DNA from: Gordonia hydrophobica NBRC 16057
GTDB taxonomy: Bacteria; Actinomycetota; Actinomycetes; Mycobacteriales; Mycobacteriaceae
Assembly: GCF_001592365.1 (NCBI RefSeq)
Contig: NZ_BCWU01000001.1
Span: 717,115-781,114, forward strand
Length of the DNA: 64,000 nucleotides
Direction of reading: 5' to 3'
Shown: one piece after another, positions 8,912-16,162 of the stretch
How positions within the stretch are numbered: position 1 is the stretch's first letter
Layout of the letters: each line of letters starts with the position of its first letter
Notes under the pieces: model-generated
What the model was told of the DNA's origin: nothing
The model's input: only the letters and a program-made list of their open reading frames with translations
Databases searched by the model: none
Position numbers and translations under genes: made by a program

Positions 8912-9628
8912 TCAGCTGTCGTGCTTCAGGTGCTCGACGTAGTCTTCGACGCGCCGCCACGAACCGGACTCGTTGGGAACAGGATTTCCCAGCGGGTCCA
9001 GTTCGCTGACCTTCGAGAAGCTGGCGGCAGCCTCGTCGATGAGGTCGAGTAGGTCGCGGGCGAGGTCGATCTCGGCCTGGAAGTACTTCATCGACCACGC
9101 CAGACTCATCACCGAGTACGCCCACGCAGGCTCCCGGTCCGCGTTCTCCATGTGCATGCGGCTCTCGTCGCGTCGCTCCTCGAGGTTGGCGATGTGCGAC
9201 CGGACCAGTTCCTTGAGATGGTCGGTGTCGTTGAGATGCCCCATCCACATGCGCAGCATCAGACTGTGCTTGAGCACCGGTTGATCGACGGGCGCGTCAC
9301 GAGACCAGCTCCGCACCGCATGCGTCCCGCTCTCGGTGATCTCATAGACACGCCGACCCCGTTCTCCGGGTTCGGAGACGACCTCGGAGGTGACGAAGCC
9401 CGCCTTTTCAAGCTTCTTCAATTCCGCATAGATCTGACTGATCGACGGGCTCCAATAGAAATAGCCGATACTCCAGTCCGCCCATTTCTTGAGGTCGTAT
9501 CCGGTCAGCCGCTCGCCGAGCGTCAGCATGCCGAGCACGGCCCAGCTCGTGGCAGGGAGGGGCGGGTAGCTCGGGTCCGTGTCGACGGCGGGCGCGTCGT
9601 CAGCGGGCGGTATCGCGGAGTCGGCCAT
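8912..9628 (-). CDS. PadR-family transcriptional regulator
   Basis: 238 residues. N-terminal PadR winged helix (about residues 20-100: SWAVLGMLTLGERLTGYDLKKW, then SISQIYAELKKLEKAGFV) and a C-terminal helical dimerisation region like the Vir_act_alpha_C domain. PadR proteins are typically repressors relieved by phenolic or aromatic ligands. The gene follows an LLM oxidoreductase on the same strand, 37 bp apart, and converges with the transporter gene. A 17-bp palindrome (9653-9669) lies just upstream and a 19-bp one precedes the LLM gene; either could be its operator. Start ATG 9626-9628 has no clear ribosome site. Confidence 0.88.
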   Translation of the reverse strand: MADSAIPPADDAPAVDTDPSYPPLPATSWAVLGMLTLGERLTGYDLKKWADWSIGYFYWSPSISQIYAELKKLEKAGFVTSEVVSEPGERGRRVYEITESGTHAVRSWSRDAPVDQPVLKHSLMLRMWMGHLNDTDHLKELVRSHIANLEERRDESRMHMENADREPAWAYSVMSLAWSMKYFQAEIDLARDLLDLIDEAAASFSKVSELDPLGNPVPNESGSWRRVEDYVEHLKHDS

Positions 9629-9652
9629 AGTCGAAAGCCTAACAACCGCAGC

Positions 9653-9669
9653 CTGATCTCTGAGATCAG
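9653..9669. promoter_or_regulatory. 17-bp palindrome upstream of padR-like gene
   Basis: Perfect palindrome of two 8-bp arms (CTGATCTC / GAGATCAG) around one T, overlapping the stop codon of the LLM oxidoreductase gene and lying 25 bp upstream of the PadR start codon. It could be an operator for PadR autoregulation or a small intercistronic hairpin. Nothing else supports either use. Confidence 0.35.
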
Positions 9670-10562
9670 CCATCGGTCAGGCTGACCAGCCAGGCGACGA
9701 CCGCATCGAGCTCGGCTCCCTCGACGGGCAGTGCGGACGGTCGCAACAGCACGGTGTCGGCCCCGGCTGCGACGGCGGACCGTGCGGCGTCGGCCATCGC
9801 GTCGAAGTCTGCCGCACCGTCGTCGCGCACCTGGACCGGCAGAAGCACTTGCACTTCTGCGGCACCGGGGTCGCGCCCGTGGTCGACGAACGTCTGACGC
9901 AGACGTGCGACGCCTGCCTCGAGGTCGGGCATGTCGGCCGGAGTGACGGCCCAGCCGTCACCGACACGGGCGATCCGATCGAAGTTGCGTTGCGAGGATC
10001 CCAATCCGAGGATCACCGGCACCCGCTTCTGAACCGGGCGGGGGAGACTGTGAAAGTCATCGAATGCGAAGTCGGATCCGTCGAAGGACGGGGACTCGGC
10101 CTCCCACAGTTCGCGGCATGCTGCCAGCGTCTCCTCCAAGCGACCGAAGCGACCGCGGAACGGGATGCCGGCAGCGGCGTACTCGTCTTCCTGCCAACCG
10201 ACGCCCATGCCGATTCGAGCGCGGCCGCCCGAGACGGCGTCGAGCGTGGCGATCTGTTTGGCGAGCAGGACGGCCGGCCGCAAGGGTGCGACCAGCACGT
10301 ACGCACCCAGATGGATGCGCTCGGTCACTGCGGCCACCGCTGAGAGCAGACTCAACGGTTCAGGCCACGCTTGTTCCAACGGGAACGGAAACGCATGGGT
10401 GCGGACCCGTTCGGCGTGGGCCTGCCGGGTGAATCCGAGGTGATCGGAAGTGGTCAGCAGGTCGACGCCTGCACGGTCGGCCAGGACCGCGAGGTCCAGC
10501 GCCCCGCGGATCGCGCCGTCGAAGAAGCGTTCGGCGCCGAAGACGTCGATCCCGACTCTCAC
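9666..10562 (-). CDS. LLM-class (F420/flavin-dependent) oxidoreductase
   Basis: 298-residue luciferase-like monooxygenase-fold protein. Seen: the N-terminal strand/helix GIDVFGAERFFDG, TSDHLGFT, the strongly conserved block LAKQIATLDAVSGGRARIGMGVGWQ, and EYAAAGIPF before ERLEETL-type helix GRLEETLAACREL. The pattern is that of actinobacterial TIGR036xx-type F420-dependent reductases, but FMN-dependent monooxygenases share the fold. GTG start (10560-10562) follows a GGGGGA ribosome site. It is the first gene of a two-gene unit with the PadR regulator, placed between the two blocks of the catabolic island. Whether it acts on the pathway substrate is inference. Confidence 0.8.
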   Translation of the reverse strand: MRVGIDVFGAERFFDGAIRGALDLAVLADRAGVDLLTTSDHLGFTRQAHAERVRTHAFPFPLEQAWPEPLSLLSAVAAVTERIHLGAYVLVAPLRPAVLLAKQIATLDAVSGGRARIGMGVGWQEDEYAAAGIPFRGRFGRLEETLAACRELWEAESPSFDGSDFAFDDFHSLPRPVQKRVPVILGLGSSQRNFDRIARVGDGWAVTPADMPDLEAGVARLRQTFVDHGRDPGAAEVQVLLPVQVRDDGAADFDAMADAARSAVAAGADTVLLRPSALPVEGAELDAVVAWLVSLTDG

Positions 10563-10597
10563 GGGAAATCCCCCATCTGTTGATGAACTGATTCGTC

Positions 10598-10616
10598 GTG
10601 TCACGGATCGTGACAC
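10598..10616. promoter_or_regulatory. 19-bp palindromic operator candidate
   Basis: Perfect inverted repeat GTGTCACG-GAT-CGTGACAC, 35 bp upstream of the LLM oxidoreductase start. Position and symmetry fit an operator controlling the LLM-padR unit, most simply bound by the PadR protein encoded in that unit. The assignment to PadR is inference. Confidence 0.45.
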
Positions 10617-10636
10617 AGACTGTCGCTCAATGCGTT

Positions 10637-10662
10637 CCGCCACCCACACAGTGGGAGGGCGG
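10637..10662 (-). terminator. Candidate terminator after the IclR gene
   Basis: GC-rich hairpin: CCCAC pairs with GTGGG around a 3-nt loop, extended by CCGCC/GGCGG with one mismatch and one bulge. It starts 27 bp beyond the stop codon of the IclR gene in the direction of its transcription. No U-tract follows, which is common in high-GC actinobacteria. Confidence 0.45.
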
Positions 10663-10689
10663 TTCGGATCTCGGCCACCGGGCGGAAGG

Positions 10690-11469
10690 TCAGCGCAACG
10701 CGCGCCGACGGTCGAGCGTCGATGCGATGCCGGTCGCGGCGGCGCGCACTGCGTCGGCGTACTGCTCGGGCCGATACCGGGTGATGGGGCCGGTGACACT
10801 GATCGCCGCGACGACCGAGTTGTCGCCGACATCCAGGATGGGCGCCGCGACGCAGGCGATGCCCGGTGCGGACTCCTCGTACTCGAACGCGACGCCGTTC
10901 TCGCGGATCGTGTCGAGCTGGCGTGCCAGGATTCCGGGCGCCACGATCGTCCGCGGCGTGCGCCGCGCGAGCGGACCGGACAGGACGGCCAGTTGGCGTG
11001 CGCGATCGGTGTGGGCCAGGAGCGCCTTGCCGATGCCCGTGCAGTGCAGCGGCATACGACCGCCGGTGCGCGACGGCGCCGACGCCTGCCGGTGCCCGCC
11101 GATCTTCGCGACGTAGACCACCTCCTGCCCGTCGAGGACCCCGAGGTGCACGGTCTCCCGCGTCCGCGCGGACAGATCCTGCAGAAAGGGCATCGCGATC
11201 TCGAGCAGACTGCGCTCCACCGAGGCCAGCATCCCGAGCTCGAACAGTCCTCCAGAGAGCCGATAACCCGCGTCGGTCCGGTCCAGGAGCCGGACGTCGA
11301 CCAGCTCGCGAGCCAGTCGGTGAACGGTGGCCTTGTGCATCCCCGTGCGCCGGACCAGCTCCGCCAACGTCAGCTCGTTGTCATCGACGGTGAAGGCGTG
11401 CAGAATCGTCACGACCTTCCCTATGACGGTGTCGCGATTGGCCTTCGGTACGTCGCCTGTGCTGGGCAT
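10690..11469 (-). CDS. IclR-family transcriptional regulator
   Basis: 259 residues, full length for the family. N-terminal winged helix (about residues 15-75, LTLAELVRRTGMHKATVHRLARELVD) and the IclR effector domain (about 90-255) with PLHCTGIGKALLA and GIACVAAPILDVGDNSVVAAISVTGP. It is transcribed divergently from the hydratase-dehydrogenase-aldolase block, 81 bp away, so it probably controls that second catabolic block. IclR proteins in aromatic catabolism (PcaR, PobR types) may be activators or repressors; the sequence does not decide. Confidence 0.9.
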   Translation of the reverse strand: MPSTGDVPKANRDTVIGKVVTILHAFTVDDNELTLAELVRRTGMHKATVHRLARELVDVRLLDRTDAGYRLSGGLFELGMLASVERSLLEIAMPFLQDLSARTRETVHLGVLDGQEVVYVAKIGGHRQASAPSRTGGRMPLHCTGIGKALLAHTDRARQLAVLSGPLARRTPRTIVAPGILARQLDTIRENGVAFEYEESAPGIACVAAPILDVGDNSVVAAISVTGPITRYRPEQYADAVRAAATGIASTLDRRRALR

Positions 11470-11489
11470 ATGTCGAGGCTACCCGGCGG

Positions 11490-11508
11490 CGTCTCGTTGA
11501 GTGAGACG
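11490..11508. promoter_or_regulatory. Inverted repeat in the IclR/hydratase divergent region
   Basis: Perfect 6-bp arms CGTCTC / GAGACG separated by 7 bp, centred between the divergent IclR and hydratase genes (start codons at 11469 and about 11551). Its placement makes it the best visible candidate for the IclR operator. Confidence 0.4.
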
Positions 11509-11550
11509 ACTTCCTTCTCTCGCGCGGCCGCAGCGGTGAGCATGGTCACC

Positions 11551-12381
11551 ATGACCGAAACCACTGAGAACACCGGTGTTGAGAATCCCGCCGCCGAGGA
11601 TCAGGCCGCGGAGCGTCTCCTCACCGCTTTGCAGACCCGCCAGGCGTGTGCCCCGGTGCGCGACCTGATCGGCCCGACCGATCTGCCTGCCGCGTACCGC
11701 GTGCAAGAACGACTCACCGCTGGACGCCTCGCAGCGGGCGCCACGGTCGTCGGGCGCAAGATCGGCCTCACCTCGCAGGCGGTGCAGGAGCAGATGGGCG
11801 TCGACCAGCCCGACTTCGGTGTCCTGTTCGACGGCATGGGCTTCGGAGACGGTGATCTGGTGCCCACGGAACATCTGCTGCAGCCCAAGGCCGAAGCCGA
11901 GGTCGCGTTCGTGCTCAAGAAGGACCTGGCGGACGGACCGCTCGACGTCGAGCAGATCCGCGACGCCATCGATTACGGCGTCGCCGCGCTCGAGGTCTGC
12001 GACAGTCGCATCGCCGGGTGGGACATCGCGTTCGCCGACACGGTCGCCGACAACGCGTCGTCCGGCGTGTACGTCCTCGGCGACGATCGCCTGACGCTCG
12101 ACGAGTTCAACCCCGTCGAGGTCGGCATGTCGATGCTGATCAACGGCGAGGAGGTGTCGACCGGCAACGGTGCGGCGTGTCTGGGCGACCCGCTCAACGC
12201 CGTCGCCTGGCTGGCCAAGGCCGCCCGCGACTTCGGCGAACCCCTGCGGGCCGGCCAGGTGATCCTGTCCGGCGCCCTGGGCCCCATGCGTCCGATCGAG
12301 TCGGGCGATGAAGTCGTCGTCAACATCTCCGGCCTCGGATCGGTGACCGCTCGTTTCAGTGAAGGGAACACCCATGAGTAA
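11551..12381 (+). CDS. 2-oxopent-4-enoate hydratase (2-keto-4-pentenoate hydratase family)
   Basis: 276 residues in the FAH/MhpD fold family. Seen: [23 protein letters not shown], the metal-site region [38 protein letters not shown], and a C-terminal ISGLGSV. It hydrates 2-oxopent-4-enoate to 4-hydroxy-2-oxovalerate with a divalent metal. The family also includes 4-oxalocrotonate decarboxylases; the [10 protein letters not shown] segment and position ahead of the aldolase/dehydrogenase pair favour hydratase. Start uncertain: ATG 11542 or 11551 (used here, better spaced from GGTGAG). It overlaps the next gene by 8 bp. Confidence 0.85.
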   Translation: MTETTENTGVENPAAEDQAAERLLTALQTRQACAPVRDLIGPTDLPAAYRVQERLTAGRLAAGATVVGRKIGLTSQAVQEQMGVDQPDFGVLFDGMGFGDGDLVPTEHLLQPKAEAEVAFVLKKDLADGPLDVEQIRDAIDYGVAALEVCDSRIAGWDIAFADTVADNASSGVYVLGDDRLTLDEFNPVEVGMSMLINGEEVSTGNGAACLGDPLNAVAWLAKAARDFGEPLRAGQVILSGALGPMRPIESGDEVVVNISGLGSVTARFSEGNTHE

Positions 12382-13345
12382 GACGAAAGTAGCCATCATC
12401 GGTTCCGGCAACATCGGCACCGACTTGATGATCAAGGTGATGCGGACCTCCAAGCACCTCGAGATGGGCGCGATGGTCGGCATCGACCCCGAGTCGGACG
12501 GTCTGGCCCGCGCTGCGCGGTTCGGCATCCCGACCACCCACGAGGGCGTCGAGGGCCTGGTGAAGCTGCCGAACTTCGACGAGATCGAGATCGTGTTCGA
12601 CGCGACGTCGGCCAAGGCGCACGAGTACAACGCGTCGATCCTCCAGCCGCTCGGCAAACGCCTCATCGATCTGACGCCCGCCGCCATCGGTCCGTACGTG
12701 GTGCCCGCCGTCAACATCGGCGATCACCTCGACGCCGACAACGTCAACATGGTCACCTGCGGTGGCCAGGCCACCATTCCGATCGTCGCCGCAGTCTCCC
12801 GCGTCGCACCTGTCGCCTACGCCGAGATCGTCGCCTCGATCGCCTCCAAGTCGGCGGGTCCGGGCACCCGCGCGAACATCGACGAGTTCACCGAGACCAC
12901 CTCGGCCGCCATCGAGCAGGTCGGCGGCGCTCGGAACGGCAAGGCCATCATCATCCTGAACCCGGCCGAGCCGCCGCTCATCATGCGCGACACCGTGTTC
13001 GCACTGGTGGACGCGCCGGACCTCGACACCCAGGAGCAGATCCGCAACTCCGTCGAGAAGATGGTCGCCGACGTCTCCGCCTACGTGCCGGGCTACCGCC
13101 TCAAGCAGAAGGTACAGATCAACCCGATCGCCGAGGACGCCACCGTCGACACCCTGATGAAGGAGGAGCCGGAGTCGGCGCCGACGCACCAGGTGTCGGT
13201 CTTCCTCGAGGTGGAGGGCGCCGCCCACTACCTGCCCGCGTATGCGGGAAACCTCGACATCATGACCTCCGCCGGCCTGCAGTACGCCGAGCGGATCGCA
13301 GCCATCACAGCGCAGGAGACTGCAGAGCAAGGAGCAGGCGCATGA
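12374..13345 (+). CDS. dmpF: Acetaldehyde dehydrogenase (acylating)
   Basis: 323-residue CoA-acylating acetaldehyde dehydrogenase of the DmpF/MhpF/HsaG type. Seen: the N-terminal Rossmann motif [14 protein letters not shown], catalytic C129 in [32 protein letters not shown] and [14 protein letters not shown]. It converts acetaldehyde, CoA and NAD+ to acetyl-CoA, receiving acetaldehyde by channel from the adjacent aldolase. ATG 12374 has ribosome site GAAGGG and overlaps the hydratase stop (ATGAGTAA); its own stop overlaps the aldolase ATG. Confidence 0.95.
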   Translation: MSKTKVAIIGSGNIGTDLMIKVMRTSKHLEMGAMVGIDPESDGLARAARFGIPTTHEGVEGLVKLPNFDEIEIVFDATSAKAHEYNASILQPLGKRLIDLTPAAIGPYVVPAVNIGDHLDADNVNMVTCGGQATIPIVAAVSRVAPVAYAEIVASIASKSAGPGTRANIDEFTETTSAAIEQVGGARNGKAIIILNPAEPPLIMRDTVFALVDAPDLDTQEQIRNSVEKMVADVSAYVPGYRLKQKVQINPIAEDATVDTLMKEEPESAPTHQVSVFLEVEGAAHYLPAYAGNLDIMTSAGLQYAERIAAITAQETAEQGAGA

Positions 13346-14370
13346 CCACCCCGATCTTCGTTCAGGACGTCACCCTGCGTGACGGCATGCACGCCGTCCG
13401 GCACCGGATCAGCACGGACGACGTGAAGCGGATCGTCTCGGCGCTTGACGAGGCGGGCGTCGACGCCATCGAGGTGGCGCACGGCGACGGGCTGGCCGGC
13501 GGCTCGGTCAACTACGGTCCGGGGTCCAACACCGACTGGGAGTGGATCGAGGCCGCGGCGAGCGTCCTCAAGAACGCTCGTCTGACCACCCTGCTGCTGC
13601 CCGGCGTCGGCACCGTCGAGGAACTCAAGCGCGCGTGGGATCTGGGCGTCCGCTCGGTGCGCATCGCCACCCACTGCACGGAGGCCGACGTCTCCGCACA
13701 GCACATCGCCGCCGCACGCGAGATCGGCATGGACGTCTCCGGTTTCCTGATGCTCTCGCACATGTCGACACCGGAGAAGCTGGCCGAACAGGCCGTGCTG
13801 ATGGAGTCGTACGGCGCCAACTGCGTCTACATCACCGACTCGGGCGGACGCCTGACGATGAACGATGTCGTCGCTCGCGTGAAGGCATACCGCGGTGCAT
13901 TGAAGGACGAGACCGAGATCGGCATCCACGCCCACGAGAACCTGTCGCTGTCGGTCGCCAACTCGGTGGTCGCCGTGGAGAACGGCGTGTACCGTGTCGA
14001 CGCCTCGCTCGCCGGCCACGGCGCCGGCGCGGGCAACTGCCCGATCGAGCCCTTCGTCGCGGTCGCGAACCTGTCGGGCTTCGAGCATCGCTGCGATCTC
14101 AACAAGCTGGAGGACGCCGCGGACGACATCGTCCGGCCGCTGCAGGACCGTCCGGTGCGGGTGGACCGCGAGACCCTGACCCTCGGCTACGCCGGCGTCT
14201 ACTCGTCGTTCCTGCGTCACGCCGAGGCCGCTGCCAAGCGCTACGACCTCGACGTCCGCGACATCCTCACGGTCTGTGGCGAGCGACGTCTCGTCGGTGG
14301 TCAGGAGGACATGATCGTCGACATCGCGCTCACCCTCGTCGCCGAACGCGATGGCGAAGAGGTCGCGTAG
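13342..14370 (+). CDS. dmpG: 4-hydroxy-2-oxovalerate aldolase
   Basis: 342-residue DmpG/MhpE/HsaF-type class II aldolase, a TIM barrel with the N-terminal [14 protein letters not shown] (metal- and base-bearing), [19 protein letters not shown], and [22 protein letters not shown] with the metal-binding histidines. The C-terminal communication domain follows ([14 protein letters not shown]). It splits 4-hydroxy-2-oxovalerate to pyruvate and acetaldehyde. ATG overlaps the dehydrogenase stop by 4 bp, as expected for subunits of one channelling complex. It ends the second catabolic block. Confidence 0.96.
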   Translation: MTTPIFVQDVTLRDGMHAVRHRISTDDVKRIVSALDEAGVDAIEVAHGDGLAGGSVNYGPGSNTDWEWIEAAASVLKNARLTTLLLPGVGTVEELKRAWDLGVRSVRIATHCTEADVSAQHIAAAREIGMDVSGFLMLSHMSTPEKLAEQAVLMESYGANCVYITDSGGRLTMNDVVARVKAYRGALKDETEIGIHAHENLSLSVANSVVAVENGVYRVDASLAGHGAGAGNCPIEPFVAVANLSGFEHRCDLNKLEDAADDIVRPLQDRPVRVDRETLTLGYAGVYSSFLRHAEAAAKRYDLDVRDILTVCGERRLVGGQEDMIVDIALTLVAERDGEEVA

Positions 14371-14400
14371 TGGCCGGCGGCCTGCATCCGCGGAACTGAG

Positions 14401-14440
14401 CGAGATCCGCGTAGTTCAGCGCAGGACTACGCGGATCTCG
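14401..14440. terminator. Bidirectional terminator-like hairpin
   Basis: Perfect 15-bp inverted repeat (14401-14415 with 14426-14440) around a 10-nt loop, 30 bp after the aldolase stop and between the convergent aldolase and coaE genes. The arm sequence ACTACGCGGA occurs a third time at 14446-14455. It is probably a factor-independent or processing hairpin; no U-tract. Confidence 0.6.
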
Positions 14441-14460
14441 TCGTACTACGCGGATACCGA

Positions 14461-14628
14461 GCTAGTGTCCTGCGTCGGAAATTCGCTTGCGGTTGCGGCG
14501 GCCCGGTGAACGCCTGGCTGCGTTGTCGTCGGTCGACATAGCTACCGCTATGCCTCCCTCCTCCGCCTTGCCAGCCGCCCACCGGATCCACCGCAACACG
14601 AAAGCAATTTCCGACGCAGGACACTAGC
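14461..14628. mobile_element. MITE-like palindromic element with 23-bp terminal inverted repeats
   Basis: 168-bp element with perfect 23-bp terminal inverted repeats (14461-14483 and 14606-14628). The inner 35-40 bp of each arm are also similar, so the whole can fold into one long hairpin with the tip CATAGC-TACC-GCTATG near 14537-14552. It has no coding capacity. The tips read GTGTCCTGCGTC inside CTAG, a target typical of IS5/IS427-type transposases, so mobilisation in trans by such a transposase is plausible but inferred. The right repeat carries the TAG stop codon of coaE (14624-14626), showing that the element landed in or against that gene. Confidence 0.7.
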
Positions 14629-15565
14629 GAGCGGTCGGGCGCAGATGCACGCGAACCGGGCGGCCGACGTCGGCACTGATGTGGAGCCGCTCGCCGTCTG
14701 AGGGCAGCGCGCGCGGGAAGCCGCCCGCCGTGAGTGCGTCGGCCACCGAGTCGGCGACGGCGAGATCGGCGACCGTCGCCTCGATGTCGATGACCGGTTC
14801 CGCGGACTCGCCGACGACGGCGGTCGGACCCACGTGGGTGACGGCGGAGGCGTTCGCTCCGAGCAGAGCCCAGATCCGTCCGACGACGCGACTCCCGACC
14901 ACCGCCCACTCCGGGTCGTACTCGCGGACCCCGGTGGGGAGTGGTGCAGGTGTTCCGGCGGCGATGTTGTCACGCAGGGGAATCAGCCGGTCGTCCCACG
15001 CAGCGACGGCCTGCGCCGCCAGCTGGTCCGGGGTGCCGGAGTTGTCGAGCCAGAGGTCGGCGACGGCGCGACGCTGTTCGTCGGTGGCCTGCGCAGCGAT
15101 CCGAGAACGAGCGTCGTCGGCGTCCATGCCGCGCAGGTTCACCAGCCGGTCGAGGCGGACGTCAGCATCGGTGTGGACCACCGCGACCAGGTGGTAGAAC
15201 GGCGCCATGTTGCCCTCCACCAGCAGGGGGACGTCGTGGAGGATGATCGCGTCGGCCGGCGCGGCATCGGTCAGCTCTTTGGTGCGGGCGCCGATCAACG
15301 GATGCGTGATGGAGTTCAGCATCGTGCGACTGTCGTCGTCGACGAACGCGCGTGCCGCGAGCGCCGGGCGATCCAGTGCCCCGTCGGCACCGATGATCTC
15401 GGGACCGAACGCCTCCGCGAGTTGCGCGAGCCCGGGGGTCCCCGGTTCCACGACCTCGCGTGCGATCCGATCCGCGTCGACGTGGTAGGCGCCGCGCTCG
15501 ATGAACGTCTTGGCCACCGTCGATTTGCCGGCGCCGATTCCTCCGGTGAGTCCCACTCTGATCAC
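14624..15565 (-). CDS. coaE: Dephospho-CoA kinase with shortened C-terminal GrpB-like domain
   Basis: 313 residues. Residues 1-200 are dephospho-CoA kinase, last step of CoA synthesis: P-loop GLTGGIGAGKST, the DADRIAREVV motif and the LID region. From about 215 comes the actinobacterial UPF0157/GrpB-like extension (YDPEWAVVGSRVVGRIWALL, THVGPTAVVG, VIDIEATVADL). In mycobacterial CoaE this extension continues to about 400 residues; here it ends abruptly at VRVHLRPTAR, with the stop codon inside the palindromic element. The kinase domain looks intact, so the gene is probably functional with a truncated extension. Confidence 0.9.
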   Translation of the reverse strand: MIRVGLTGGIGAGKSTVAKTFIERGAYHVDADRIAREVVEPGTPGLAQLAEAFGPEIIGADGALDRPALAARAFVDDDSRTMLNSITHPLIGARTKELTDAAPADAIILHDVPLLVEGNMAPFYHLVAVVHTDADVRLDRLVNLRGMDADDARSRIAAQATDEQRRAVADLWLDNSGTPDQLAAQAVAAWDDRLIPLRDNIAAGTPAPLPTGVREYDPEWAVVGSRVVGRIWALLGANASAVTHVGPTAVVGESAEPVIDIEATVADLAVADSVADALTAGGFPRALPSDGERLHISADVGRPVRVHLRPTAR

Positions 15566-15613
15566 GTAATCCAGTGTGTCAGACGGGCCGCGGCCGGCAG
15601 CGGGTGGTGAGCG

Positions 15614-16162
15614 CTACCGCTCGAAGAACGTCTGCGGATCGAGCGCGCTCAGCGGGGTCCACCGTTCGACCCCCTCGTCGGGAACATCGGCACCGTCGAC
15701 GGCGTCGCGGAATCCCCGCAGACGCAGCGCCAGTGTCGGGTCTTCGTCGACGCTGCGGACGCACTCGTACAGGAGCGCCAGGACATGGACGCATCGTGCG
15801 GTGCGGGCGCGACACGAGCAGTCGACGACAGCGAGTTCCGGCGGCGTTCGGGCGACGAGCGCGTGGACCCGGTCGGTCAGCGCGGCGACGCCCGGCGTCG
15901 GCCCCACCGCCGCGGCGACGGTCTGCGCCGTGTCCCGATCGATGGCGGAGAACTCCACGTAGGCGACCGACGCGTCGCCGCCCCGGACCACCGTTCCGCG
16001 GATCAGCCGCCCGTCGATCTGGACGTCGGTCAGCGCGTTCCGCGCCAGGCTTCGGGCCCGCGGCAGCAGCGGCTCCGGTCTGGTCACCGAGGTCGGCTCC
16101 ACAAGGCGAAGGAAGTCACGGCCCCAGAGGGTGTATCCGAACTCAGCCGTCAGCGAGCTCAC
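15614..16162 (-). CDS. SWIM zinc-finger protein
   Basis: 182 residues. The SWIM motif CxC-x7-CxH is visible (VDCSCRARTARCVH), preceded by VAYVEFSAID-type strands and TFFER at the C-terminus. SWIM domains bind DNA or protein and commonly accompany SNF2-family helicases. The GTG start (16160-16162) overlaps the helicase stop by 4 bp, so the two proteins are made together and probably work as a complex. Function beyond nucleic-acid transactions is not known. Confidence 0.82.
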   Translation of the reverse strand: MSSLTAEFGYTLWGRDFLRLVEPTSVTRPEPLLPRARSLARNALTDVQIDGRLIRGTVVRGGDASVAYVEFSAIDRDTAQTVAAAVGPTPGVAALTDRVHALVARTPPELAVVDCSCRARTARCVHVLALLYECVRSVDEDPTLALRLRGFRDAVDGADVPDEGVERWTPLSALDPQTFFER

